Positions 18,753 to 26,888 of a stretch of 64,000 bases of DNA are shown here, one piece after another. The notes beneath the pieces are model-generated. The model had not been told where the DNA came from and did not search any database. It worked only from the letters and a program-made list of their open reading frames with translations. The number at the start of each line of letters is the position of its first letter. Position 1 is the first letter of the stretch. Where the stretch lies: the NCBI GenBank assembly GCA_964584805.1, contig CAZPAY010000001.1:62001-126000 (forward strand). Direction: 5' to 3'. Made by a program: the position numbers and the translations under genes. Source of the DNA: JABHIE01 sp964584805 (lineage in GTDB: Bacteria; Planctomycetota; UBA1135).

Positions 18753-19897
18753 CGGACTTTCAGCGTTAAAAGGAAGAGTGCCGCGCAACCCACACCAAGA
18801 ATCCAAAACCGACCTACCAAGCGCGGTTCAGGCATTTTGCGCTGAAAGATATGGTGCATTGGCGCGATAGAAAAGGGCCGCCACTCTTTCCCCAAGAAGC
18901 GCTTTGAAAATTTGAACCCTAGAATCTGAAGCAGGCTACTGCCCACTTCAACAACGAAGACCATGGCCAGAATCGGCAACGCCAATTCTTGACGGCAGAC
19001 CATCGCGAAGTAGCCCATCAATGCCCCCATTGGTAAGGAGCCACTATCGCCAAGGAAAATTTGAGCGGGGTACAAATTGAACCACAAAAATCCAACGGTT
19101 GCCCCTAAGACCGCGCCGCCCATCACCGCGACTTCGCCCGCACCCGGAATCAAAGGTAAGTGCAAATATTCGGCCCAACCTGCGTGGCTCGTTGCGTAAA
19201 CAGCAATCGTTAAACCCGCGAAAACGGGGATGGCCAAACCAGCAGCAAGGCCATCAAGGCCGTCTGTAACATTCACGGCATGGCTTGATCCCAGCACAAC
19301 GAAAGCCTCAAACGCGACAAATAGCCCGATTCCCCATAAGCCCCAATCTGAGGGCGAAATCACAACATCTTTCAGGAGCGGGACATAAATCTGCGTCAAC
19401 TCGGGGCGACCGGTGCGCTCACCAAGAGAGTGCAGCATAAAAGCGACAAAGCCTGCCATCGCAAGAGTGGGCAGCATTTTGGCCGTGCGAGATAGGCCAT
19501 GCGTGCTTCCGTCTTTGCGCAATTTCACAAGGTCATCAAGAAAGCCCAAGGCCCCCATGCCTACCAGTAAAAAAGCACCCAGCGCAACAGCCATTTCATC
19601 GGGGCGGGCAAACAGCAAAGTCGAAATCAAAATGGATGTCGTCCAGAAAACGCCCCCCATGGTTGGCGTGCCATTCTTACCTGCTGCTGCGTACATTTGC
19701 GAAACGCCCTCATCGTCACTTGCACTCGCGTGCTCGCCAACGCCCACTCGACGCAAGCGCGCGATTAAGGGGCCGCCAAGAAAAACGGCAAGAGCAAATG
19801 CCGTGCCAGCAGCCAAGGCAGCGCGCACGGTGATGTAGGAAAACACATGGAGCGGAGCCCAAAGGGACTCAAACCAAGGAAGAAGCCAAGGAATCAT
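18749..19897 (-). CDS. mraY: Phospho-N-acetylmuramoyl-pentapeptide transferase (MraY)
   Basis: Integral membrane enzyme that transfers phospho-MurNAc-pentapeptide to undecaprenyl phosphate to make lipid I. The 382 residues show GKNGTPTMGGVFW, the catalytic aspartates in GALGFLDDLVKLRKD, NVTDGLDGLAAGL, the FLGDSGSLPMGALMGYFA block and the histidine motif IAPMHHIFQRK. Its start overlaps the murF stop as ATGA and its stop overlaps ftsW as ATGA, leaving no room for murD, which in most dcw clusters sits exactly here. Confidence 0.97.
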   Translation of the reverse strand: MIPWLLPWFESLWAPLHVFSYITVRAALAAGTAFALAVFLGGPLIARLRRVGVGEHASASDDEGVSQMYAAAGKNGTPTMGGVFWTTSILISTLLFARPDEMAVALGAFLLVGMGALGFLDDLVKLRKDGSTHGLSRTAKMLPTLAMAGFVAFMLHSLGERTGRPELTQIYVPLLKDVVISPSDWGLWGIGLFVAFEAFVVLGSSHAVNVTDGLDGLAAGLAIPVFAGLTIAVYATSHAGWAEYLHLPLIPGAGEVAVMGGAVLGATVGFLWFNLYPAQIFLGDSGSLPMGALMGYFAMVCRQELALPILAMVFVVEVGSSLLQILGFKFSKRFLGKEWRPFSIAPMHHIFQRKMPEPRLVGRFWILGVGCAALFLLTLKVR

Positions 19898-21228
19898 AGA
19901 TTAGTCTCTTGTTGTGAAGTTAATTGTGCGGCTGAAGCCATGAGCTCTGGCAAACCCGTTTCAAGCGCCTCGGCGCGCGATGCTTTAAGAAGGATGAAAT
20001 CGTCAGTGCGCAGTTGTGGTGCAAGTAGCCCAGCAAAGTCTGCGCGGTCGATGGCAATCAAAGTAGGGATACCAAGCAAACGCGATGGCGCAGTGAGCTC
20101 TTCTGCGTAGGCGCCCACTCCAACGATGAGATTAAGGCCACATTCGGCCGCGACCTGACCCATCTCACGATGCAAATCTTCCGCGGCGTTTCCAAGCTCA
20201 TGCATGGTGCCAAGGACAGCAATCCGCCGACCTTGAGTTGGCCATGATTCAAGCACGCCCAGCGCCGCACGCATACTGGCAGGAGAAGCGTTGTAAGCAT
20301 CGTGTAGAAAGGAAACTTGCCCCTGTTGACGCAACTCAAGGCGGCCAGGCGGGCGCGGGAGAGTGGTTAATCGTTGACGGATATCACGAGCCGCAACCCC
20401 TGCATGATGCGCGATTTCAACAGCCGTTGCAGCGAGGACGACTTCGTGTTTTGCAATGACTGGAATCTCAAAGGGTTGCTCGCCTAGTAAGGGCAAAGAC
20501 CATGCGCCGGGATGCCCCAACAAGTTCGTTTCCTCAAAGGGGACTTTGCATTCTTTGTGAGTTGCGACTGGAGCGTGTCGGCGCAGAACCTGCAAAACAC
20601 CGGGTTCGCCCCAAACGCGCTGGGGCGCAGTAGGCCCGTGCATCAGCTTAGATTTTTCCTCAACGAGTTCATCGAAAGAGGCAAATCCCTCAAGATGCAC
20701 GCGCGTCAATGCCGTAAACCAGACATCATTGGGCGAAGCAATGGCCGTCAAAGGGCGCATATCGCCAGCGTGACTGATGCCAAACTCCAGAACCAGTTTT
20801 TGAGTGGTGAGGGGCGCACTCAAAATGGCCAAAGGCAAACCGATTTCCGAATTGTAGGATGCGGGTGCTGCATGCACCCTTTCGTCAGTTCCCCCAAGCA
20901 AATGAGCCAACATATCTTTTGCAGTCGTCTTGCCAACCGTTCCGGTGATGCCAAAAATGCGCGCACTTCCCAACTTGGCCAAATGCAAACGCGCCAACTC
21001 AGCAAGTGCCTCAAGCGAGTCGGAAACCACAAATTGTGGCAGATCAACCTCAACCGCTTCTTCAACGACCACGGCAATGGCTCCGCTTTTTTTTGCTGCC
21101 TCAACGAAAGTATGCCCATCTGTTTGCCCACCGCGTAATGCGACAAAAAGCCCGCCTGGCTCAACAAGTCGGCTGTCCACTGCGAAAGATGTTGGCGCAA
21201 AGGAGTCAACAAAAGTAGAGAGATTCAA
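19894..21228 (-). CDS. murF: UDP-MurNAc-tripeptide--D-Ala-D-Ala ligase (MurF)
   Basis: ATP-dependent ligase that adds D-alanyl-D-alanine to the peptidoglycan precursor. In 444 residues: an N-terminal domain with FAVDSRLVEPGGLFVALRGG, the ATP loop FGITGTVGKTTAKDML, the central region with EFGISHAGDMRPL, and the C-terminal domain with HDAYNASPASMRAAL and AVLGTMHELG. The start is a TTG overlapping the murE stop (TTGA at 21228-21225). No other start codon lies at a comparable position, so the rare TTG start is well supported by context. Confidence 0.95.
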   Translation of the reverse strand: MNLSTFVDSFAPTSFAVDSRLVEPGGLFVALRGGQTDGHTFVEAAKKSGAIAVVVEEAVEVDLPQFVVSDSLEALAELARLHLAKLGSARIFGITGTVGKTTAKDMLAHLLGGTDERVHAAPASYNSEIGLPLAILSAPLTTQKLVLEFGISHAGDMRPLTAIASPNDVWFTALTRVHLEGFASFDELVEEKSKLMHGPTAPQRVWGEPGVLQVLRRHAPVATHKECKVPFEETNLLGHPGAWSLPLLGEQPFEIPVIAKHEVVLAATAVEIAHHAGVAARDIRQRLTTLPRPPGRLELRQQGQVSFLHDAYNASPASMRAALGVLESWPTQGRRIAVLGTMHELGNAAEDLHREMGQVAAECGLNLIVGVGAYAEELTAPSRLLGIPTLIAIDRADFAGLLAPQLRTDDFILLKASRAEALETGLPELMASAAQLTSQQETNL

Positions 21229-22772
21229 CTTAGAGATCGGACCGCCTCCTGAACTTCTTCCCTGTCATCAAAGTGGTGCCGCACACCATCAATCTCTTGG
21301 TAAGGCTCATGCCCTTTACCAGCAACGAGCAAAACATCGCCGATTGCCATTCGGCTCAATGCTTCACGAATTGCAGTGCGACGATTGACTTGGATTTGGG
21401 GAGTGACTCCAGCCTCTGCCACGCCCTTCGCGACAGCATCAGCAATAGACTGCGGGTTTTCGGTTCGTGGGTTGTCACTGGTAACGATGCACCAGTCAGA
21501 GCCAGACGCAGCGGCAACACCCATCGGCGCGCGTTTTTGAGCATCGCGATCCCCACCGGCTCCGAAAACGACACCAATCCTTGATTCAGGATAAGTGTCG
21601 CGTAAGGCACAAAGAACTTGCCTCAAGGCATCTGGTGTGTGCGCATAATCCACAAAAAGATGCAGGCCAGATTCCGCCGCAACGCGTTCAAGCCGACCCG
21701 GCGCACACTCAACTTTGGCTAGAGCCAATGCAGCTGTCTCGGCATCAATACCGGCACTTCGCAAGAGACACCAAGCCACAATCAAGTTTTCAGCATTATG
21801 GCGCCCGACCAATTTGCTTTGAATTTCAGCTCGTCCGAGTACCCCTTCGATGCTCAAAGCAATCCCCGCGGTTTTCGCTCTGAGATGGCCACGGATTGCC
21901 GCCTGTGGCTTGCCAGTGAATTGCGAGGATTCCTCCCCTCCTGGCATGAGGCACCATGTCATCACACTTGCATTCGTTCCACGGCAAGTGGACGAAATCA
22001 GGTCGTCATGGGCCGGTAGGAAAGCAGGCGACCCGGGATCTAAGCCATGAATGAGGCGTGCTTTTGCCGAAGCGTATTCCTCTAAGTTCTCGTGATAATC
22101 AAGGTGGTCATGAGAGAGATTCGTCCACGCCGCTGCGTCGATAGGCATACCCGCGAGCCGGTGTTGATCGAGGCCATGAGAACTTGCTTCGACTGCAAGG
22201 GCCTTGGCCCCAGCAGAATTCGCAGTAATCAGCCACTCAGCCATTAAATCGGCAGATGGCGTCGTATTGGCTACGGGCGCATCACAGCCTGGGAAATACA
22301 TACCGAGGGTACCGATTGCAGCTGTAGGCACACCGCTCGCGTCTAGAGCATGTTGCAGCAAATGAACAATTGTGCTCTTTCCATTCGTGCCGGTAACCGC
22401 ACCTACCCACATGGGCTCAGACGGATGATTGGCCAAGGCGTGCGCAGCCAAGCCCGCAACTTCAGACACGGCAAACTGTAAATCAACACGGAATTCTGGC
22501 ACTTGCTGTTCCAGCAGCCCAGTCGTGCCAGATGATGACAAGGGCGCCGAGCCATGCAAGACGGCAACGGCTCCGGCCTGAAGAGCTTGCGGCAAATACT
22601 GAAGACCAGAGGACCCAGGCAAGCCAGCAGACGGCAAAGCGCAAAACAAGTCACCAGGGCGAATCAAACGCGAATCAAAGCAAGCGCGATTCAATTCCAC
22701 ATCCATGCTCAACGACAAATCGCCCACCCCAAAAGGGGCTAGTTTTTCAGCCAGGGAGGAGAATCGGGTCAT
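21225..22772 (-). CDS. murE: UDP-MurNAc-L-Ala-D-Glu--meso-diaminopimelate ligase (MurE)
   Basis: Adds the third amino acid of the stem peptide. The 515 residues contain ACFDSRLIRPGDLFCALP, the ATP loop VGAVTGTNGKSTIVHLLQHA, TTPSADLMAEW, EASSHGLDQHRL, and the C-terminal VDYAHTPDALRQVL. The specificity motif reads SDNPRTENP; DNPR is the signature for meso-diaminopimelate rather than lysine, so the wall is predicted to be of the DAP type. Start ATG overlaps the ftsI stop as ATGA, and the stop overlaps the murF TTG start. Confidence 0.97.
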   Translation of the reverse strand: MTRFSSLAEKLAPFGVGDLSLSMDVELNRACFDSRLIRPGDLFCALPSAGLPGSSGLQYLPQALQAGAVAVLHGSAPLSSSGTTGLLEQQVPEFRVDLQFAVSEVAGLAAHALANHPSEPMWVGAVTGTNGKSTIVHLLQHALDASGVPTAAIGTLGMYFPGCDAPVANTTPSADLMAEWLITANSAGAKALAVEASSHGLDQHRLAGMPIDAAAWTNLSHDHLDYHENLEEYASAKARLIHGLDPGSPAFLPAHDDLISSTCRGTNASVMTWCLMPGGEESSQFTGKPQAAIRGHLRAKTAGIALSIEGVLGRAEIQSKLVGRHNAENLIVAWCLLRSAGIDAETAALALAKVECAPGRLERVAAESGLHLFVDYAHTPDALRQVLCALRDTYPESRIGVVFGAGGDRDAQKRAPMGVAAASGSDWCIVTSDNPRTENPQSIADAVAKGVAEAGVTPQIQVNRRTAIREALSRMAIGDVLLVAGKGHEPYQEIDGVRHHFDDREEVQEAVRSLS

Positions 22773-24589
22773 GGTTTCCTAGTGGAAAACATAACGCCCG
22801 ACGAGGTTGGAGCCAAACCCTGAACACTTCCTGAATCAAAATCGCCAGAAACGCCGAATGACCGCGGCGGGCTACTCATCAACTCAACGGCTCGCCGCAA
22901 GACTTGACCAGCGGCGACTCCAGACACCTTACTCCCATAATGCTCTTCGCCTTTAGGATTATCAGCAACAATGACCACAACAATTTCTGGGTCAGCTGTT
23001 GGCCCAAAAGCGGCAAACAAGGAGGTGTACTCTCCGACATGGCCCGAATTAGTCTTTTGCGTTGTACCGCTTTTCCCGCCCCAACGAAAACCTGGGTCTC
23101 GAGGCAGCCAAACGCGATGCTTCATTTCCACCACATCTGTCATGGCTTCACGCAAAAACGCGGAGACTTTTTCGGACAGCACTTTTCGCGGCGGCTCATT
23201 CACCTGATTCATGAACAAGCGAGGCTTAAACAAATAACCGCCATTGACAAGGGCGGCGTGTGCATAAGCCAACCTCACTGTTGTAACTTGCAACTGATGC
23301 CCCATCGAGACGGAGGGCACGGTCCAGACACCATCGCCCCATTGTTCCTTGTTTGGTTGCAGGCCGGGGAAAGGTTCACGCACAGAAATTCCAAGCGGTT
23401 CCCAAAAGCCAAAATCGTGGAAAGCCCTGCGGAGGCCTTCAGGGCCCAATTTCAAGCCGATCTGACCCGCGCCAATATTCGAAGAGTAAGCCAGAACTTC
23501 ACGCGGTGTCATCGCTCGATTCGGCACGCCACTTGCATTTCGAATGGGTGGCCTACGGATACTCCAAGAACCGCCATGATTGGAGAAGGTGTCCGTCTCA
23601 CGAATAGCGCCCTCTTCCAAAGCTCGGCCGACGACAAAAGGCTTACAAGTGCTTCCAGGTTCCACAGGCCAAAGGGCGGGCAACGCCAAGCCAAGTAGAT
23701 TGCCGTCAGCATCCCGTGCTTCATTCTCACCCGGCCAGTTTGGATTAAAGTCAGGCAAGCCAGCAATCGCAAGCAAATCGCCCGTTTTGACATCCACGAC
23801 GACGCCAGCAACCCAATCGGGGCGATGTTCAGTCATGACCGCATCCAAGTTCTCGAGCAACACGGCGCCGATTCGAGCCTCAAGCGTCGTCTCCACGCCC
23901 GGCGCCTCTTTCGCTTCTTGAAAATCAATCGATGGATTTACGCCGCGACCACCCGCGACACCAAGGCTCGCTTTGGAGCCGTCCTGACCGCGCAATACTT
24001 CTTGGCAGAGAGCCTCGAGCCCCAGAATCCCCTCACGGTGTCCTTCCTCCTCTCGAATCAATCCGACCATGTGCGCAAGCACTCGCCCCTGCGGATAAAC
24101 ACGCTGCCAATGTGGGCGAAGGGTCAAACCCGAATTCCGCATCGAATGAAGCGTTGCCTCAAGCCTACGGCGCGCGGCTGTCGAAAGGTCATCCGCCAAG
24201 ATAGCGAATGTCTTTTTAGGGTTAAGAACTTCTGCAGCTAATTCTGCGACAGGCAACCCTGCCGCTTCCGCCACCAGAGCAAGTTCTTGCTCAATCAACT
24301 TACGATCCATCCCTTTTCGCAAGTGGCGGCGGAATTGCGGCGGTTGGTCCATCTCTAGCGCCCAAACACTGCGGTCTTCGGCTAGAACAGCGCCAAAACG
24401 ATCAACAATCTTGCCGCGGGGTGCTTCGATTTCTGTCTCGCGTACGACACGAGACAGAACATTCCCTTCCACGCCGATGCTGCGATCCACCTGAAAATAG
24501 AGCAAGCGCAAAAAAGTCAGCAAATACAAAAAACCAATTGGGCCCAAGACCCAGCCCGGCTTCATAGCAACGAGGCGACCTTTGCTCAC
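22769..24589 (-). CDS. ftsI: Class B penicillin-binding protein (FtsI/PBP3-like transpeptidase)
   Basis: Periplasmic DD-transpeptidase that cross-links septal peptidoglycan with its SEDS partner. Of 606 residues, about 10-28 form the membrane anchor and 50-220 the pedestal domain (EIEAPRGKIVDRFGAVLAED). The transpeptidase triad is intact: S313-T-C-K in EPGSTCKPF, SSN at 369-371 in YSSNIGAG, and KSGT at 506-509 in WGGKSGTTQ. No PASTA domain. The start is GTG at 24589, which overlaps the stop of the small FtsL-like gene as GTGA; the longer frame lies within that gene and is rejected. Confidence 0.95.
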   Translation of the reverse strand: MSKGRLVAMKPGWVLGPIGFLYLLTFLRLLYFQVDRSIGVEGNVLSRVVRETEIEAPRGKIVDRFGAVLAEDRSVWALEMDQPPQFRRHLRKGMDRKLIEQELALVAEAAGLPVAELAAEVLNPKKTFAILADDLSTAARRRLEATLHSMRNSGLTLRPHWQRVYPQGRVLAHMVGLIREEEGHREGILGLEALCQEVLRGQDGSKASLGVAGGRGVNPSIDFQEAKEAPGVETTLEARIGAVLLENLDAVMTEHRPDWVAGVVVDVKTGDLLAIAGLPDFNPNWPGENEARDADGNLLGLALPALWPVEPGSTCKPFVVGRALEEGAIRETDTFSNHGGSWSIRRPPIRNASGVPNRAMTPREVLAYSSNIGAGQIGLKLGPEGLRRAFHDFGFWEPLGISVREPFPGLQPNKEQWGDGVWTVPSVSMGHQLQVTTVRLAYAHAALVNGGYLFKPRLFMNQVNEPPRKVLSEKVSAFLREAMTDVVEMKHRVWLPRDPGFRWGGKSGTTQKTNSGHVGEYTSLFAAFGPTADPEIVVVIVADNPKGEEHYGSKVSGVAAGQVLRRAVELMSSPPRSFGVSGDFDSGSVQGLAPTSSGVMFSTRKP

Positions 24590-24840
24590 AGTTGAGGCAG
24601 TTGCTCGCTGGCCAATCGTTCTTGTTGCTCGCGCCAAACGGCGCGTGCGGCCACTGCCGATGGAGAGCAGTAAGCATCCGTGAGGCATTCTGTTTCCACG
24701 AGAATCTCATGGAATGCTAAATATTGACGCGTGTGCAATTCGGTACGCGAGGCCACCCCAAGAGAGTGATTCCGCAATCCTAGCGCCACAACGAGCTCAA
24801 TCAGAGTCAACAAAGCCAAGCCAAGCGCACGACTACTCAC
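24586..24840 (-). CDS. Short bitopic membrane protein in the ftsL position
   Basis: An 84-residue protein between rsmH and ftsI, the place of ftsL in most dcw clusters. It has one membrane helix near the N-terminus (GLALLTLIELVVALGL, about 7-22) and about 60 residues outside. Unlike typical FtsL, the outer part shows no clear leucine-zipper coiled coil and has two cysteines six residues apart (CLTDAYC). The GTG start overlaps the rsmH stop and the stop overlaps the ftsI start, both as GTGA. Called FtsL-like on position, size and topology; sequence similarity to FtsL is not evident. Confidence 0.7.
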   Translation of the reverse strand: MSSRALGLALLTLIELVVALGLRNHSLGVASRTELHTRQYLAFHEILVETECLTDAYCSPSAVAARAVWREQQERLASEQLPQL

Positions 24841-25778
24841 GACAGGGCCTCCACTCGGCGGATAGCTCGCAATCGAGCACTACGAGCACGCGGGTTCTCT
24901 CTCAACTCACTTGGCTGTGAAGTGATGCCGCCCTTATGCATATCTTCAAACTCGCGGCTACGGACCTCATTGCGCAGAGCGCGTTTAGCCCGACGATCTT
25001 CGAGAGAATGGAAGCTAATGACGGCCAATCGGCCATCCATTCCAAGCAATGCCGGTGAGAGGCTCAAAAAGGCATCGATTTCATCAAGTTCACGGTTTAC
25101 TGCAATCCGTAGCCCTTGAAAGGTGCGCGTTGCTGGGTGCAAACCTTGGCGACCACGGGGTAGAGTGCGCGCGACTAACTCGGCCAACTGCGAAGTACGC
25201 AACAGTGGCCCAACGCGGCGCTGCATCACGATGGCGTGTGCCACGCGACGGGCGTAACGCTCTTCGCCATACTCACGGAGCCACTTCTCAAGGTCATCTT
25301 CGGAGGCACGCGCACACAACACGGCGGCACTCGTCTTTTGCATGGTGCGGCCCATCCGCATGTCAAGCGGGCCATCTTCCTGAAAGGAAAAACCTCGCTC
25401 ACGATCTTCTAGTTGGTCGGAAGAAACCCCGAAATCGGCCAAAATACCACTGATGTTCCCAGCCCACTCTGCTGGGATTTGCGAAGCCAAACTCGAAAAT
25501 GGCGCGTGAACAAATGTCACACGATTACCAAATGGGCTCAACCGGACACGAGCCCGCTCAAGTGCCTGCTCGTCTCTGTCCATGGCAAGCAAGCGGACAT
25601 CTTCAGAAGCCGCAAGGATCTTTTCGGAGTGACCGCCCCCTCCGACGGTCACATCAACAAAAAGACCCCCGCGCTCTGGCGCAAGCGCCGAAGTGGTTTC
25701 CTGCAGCAAGACGGGCTTGTGGCAGGAAGGACCGTTGGACGGTGATGGTTGGGAAGGATGAGGACACACGAGAATCAC
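24837..25778 (-). CDS. rsmH: 16S rRNA (cytosine1402-N4)-methyltransferase RsmH (MraW)
   Basis: SAM-dependent enzyme that methylates C1402 of 16S rRNA in the decoding centre. In 313 residues: CHKPVLLQETTSAL, the SAM-binding FVDVTVGGGGHSEKIL, AMDRDEQALERARVRL, ILADFGVSSDQLEDRERGFS, GPLDMRMGRT, TFQGLRIAVNRELDEI and VISFHSLEDRRAKRAL, all hallmark blocks. The start is taken as GTG at 25778, overlapping the mraZ stop as GTGA, and gives a short Pro/Ser-rich extension before the core. Second gene of the dcw cluster. Confidence 0.97.
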   Translation of the reverse strand: MILVCPHPSQPSPSNGPSCHKPVLLQETTSALAPERGGLFVDVTVGGGGHSEKILAASEDVRLLAMDRDEQALERARVRLSPFGNRVTFVHAPFSSLASQIPAEWAGNISGILADFGVSSDQLEDRERGFSFQEDGPLDMRMGRTMQKTSAAVLCARASEDDLEKWLREYGEERYARRVAHAIVMQRRVGPLLRTSQLAELVARTLPRGRQGLHPATRTFQGLRIAVNRELDEIDAFLSLSPALLGMDGRLAVISFHSLEDRRAKRALRNEVRSREFEDMHKGGITSQPSELRENPRARSARLRAIRRVEALS

Positions 25779-26251
25779 AACTCCTCTCCATCGAGCCAAG
25801 CTTCGAACTTATCAGCGGCCCAGATTTCAATCATATTGCCAGCGCCAACCATGACGGCATCAGCTGAAATCCCTGCAGCATTGCGCAATTCTTCAGGGAT
25901 GATAAAACGACCTTGCTTGTCAAGCTCAACGAAATGAACTTGGCTCAAAAAACGCAAAGCGCGCCGACGCTCATCAGAAGGGCGCGGATCTTTAGGCCCA
26001 TCAAAGATAGGGTTTGCCCAGGAAGCCCACTTGGGATAATCGGCCTCGGGAATGAACCGCAAAAAAAGGCAGGGCGATTTGACGCCAACCTCACCCGGGC
26101 ATACTCTAAAGCGACGATCCGTGCGATCATCAAGACAGTTGATTAACTTGCTCGATACGCAAACCCGACCCTTTGGGTCGACTTTTTGTGCAAATCGAGA
26201 AGAGAAATGAGTCATTTTGTAGAACGCGGGGCGGAGAATCAGCGCTGCCAT
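25775..26251 (-). CDS. mraZ: Transcriptional regulator MraZ
   Basis: Ring-forming DNA-binding protein that usually represses its own dcw operon. It has the two AbrB-like half domains: DPKGRVCVSSKL near the N-terminus and LDKQGRFIIPEELRNAAGI near residue 105, with the DxxGR cores intact. The ATG at 26251 has AAAGG 6 bases upstream; the ATG at 26215 fits usual family lengths better but lacks a ribosome site, so the longer form is reported. An insertion of about 15 residues separates the halves. It heads the cluster after a terminator, with possible own binding repeats at 26266-26280. Confidence 0.94.
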   Translation of the reverse strand: MAALILRPAFYKMTHFSSRFAQKVDPKGRVCVSSKLINCLDDRTDRRFRVCPGEVGVKSPCLFLRFIPEADYPKWASWANPIFDGPKDPRPSDERRRALRFLSQVHFVELDKQGRFIIPEELRNAAGISADAVMVGAGNMIEIWAADKFEAWLDGEEL

Positions 26252-26265
26252 TCATCACCTTTCTT

Positions 26266-26280
26266 CACCACCGGCCCCCA
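26266..26280 (-). promoter_or_regulatory. Possible MraZ operator repeats
   Basis: On the minus strand the 15 bases read as TGGGG, five bases, TGGTG, two MraZ-type boxes (consensus TGGGN) with a 10-base period, just 15 bases upstream of the mraZ start and downstream of a -10-like TATAGG. A third box is not evident. The second box has one mismatch. This matches the known layout of MraZ autoregulation, but two short boxes can arise by chance. Confidence 0.45.
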
Positions 26281-26281
26281 T

Positions 26282-26310
26282 CCTATATGAAAACAGCACC
26301 TACGCAACAA
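26282..26310 (-). promoter_or_regulatory. Candidate promoter of the dcw cluster
   Basis: Minus-strand TTGTTG (26310-26305) and TATAGG (26287-26282) are separated by 17 bases, about 30 bases before the mraZ start and directly after the terminator hairpin. The -35 match is weak and the -10 moderate; position is the main support. Confidence 0.45.
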
Positions 26311-26337
26311 AAAAACCGGCCAAAAGCCGGTTTTTTT
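26309..26337 (-). terminator. Bidirectional Rho-independent terminator before mraZ
   Basis: A perfect inverted repeat: seven adenines and CCGGC (26309-26320), loop CAAAA, then GCCGG and seven thymines (26326-26337). Both strands give a GC stem followed by a T7 tract. It lies 20 bases after the stop of the leftward zinc-ribbon gene and isolates the dcw cluster from upstream transcription. Confidence 0.9.
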
Positions 26338-26357
26338 GAAATAGTTTATTAAGCCTC

Positions 26358-26888
26358 TTACTGCTGAGCTGAAGCGCTCTCAAGCATCTCTTCGAAACCG
26401 CCCTCGCGCGTGGGATCGAGCAAGACAGTCAACTTCTCGGTCAGCAACTTGCGGCGCTCTTCCGTCAACTCGCGCACTTCCACATCAAAAGTATTTCTCG
26501 CACGCACCTTACGTAAAACGAGGACTTCGCGCCCCCGGCGATTCGCCACGCTGGTGAGCCTGACTTTGCGACTGCGAACCAAAAGCAAGGCAAGCAAGAA
26601 TCGAAAGTCTCGGTGCTCGTCCGCAGTCTCGTCGGCCAATTTTTCGAGGACCGAAAGCAATACTTGCGGATCCATTTTGATCGCTTCCTTCCCGAAACTA
26701 TGCCCGGTGCGCCACCAGAACAAGTCACGGGCCTCATCCCGCGCATCAAAGCAAGACGAGCACAAATCACCGCGTTCTAAATCCACATCACCTTTTCGCA
26801 ACAAGGAAAACAGGATTTCCTTTTCTACAAAAGAGTGGCCGCACGCCGCGCACGCTCCTTGGTGCTTGCAATACTTCCACGAACTCAC
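26358..26888 (-). CDS. Small zinc-ribbon protein, unknown function
   Basis: A 176-residue soluble protein. The N-terminus has a four-cysteine ribbon: CAACGH at about residues 13-18 and CSSCF at about 43-47, likely binding one zinc. The rest is helical and highly charged (ADETADEHRDFRFLLALLLV, ELTEERRKLLTEKLTVLLD). The GTG start overlaps the stop of the lipoprotein gene upstream as GTGA, so the two are co-translated. I do not recognise a named family. Confidence 0.7.
   Translation of the reverse strand: MSSWKYCKHQGACAACGHSFVEKEILFSLLRKGDVDLERGDLCSSCFDARDEARDLFWWRTGHSFGKEAIKMDPQVLLSVLEKLADETADEHRDFRFLLALLLVRSRKVRLTSVANRRGREVLVLRKVRARNTFDVEVRELTEERRKLLTEKLTVLLDPTREGGFEEMLESASAQQ

Noticed and set aside
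22904..23698. A 264-codon open frame on the plus strand opposite ftsI
   Set aside because: Fully antisense to the ftsI gene with intact catalytic motifs; no signal, domain or ribosome site.
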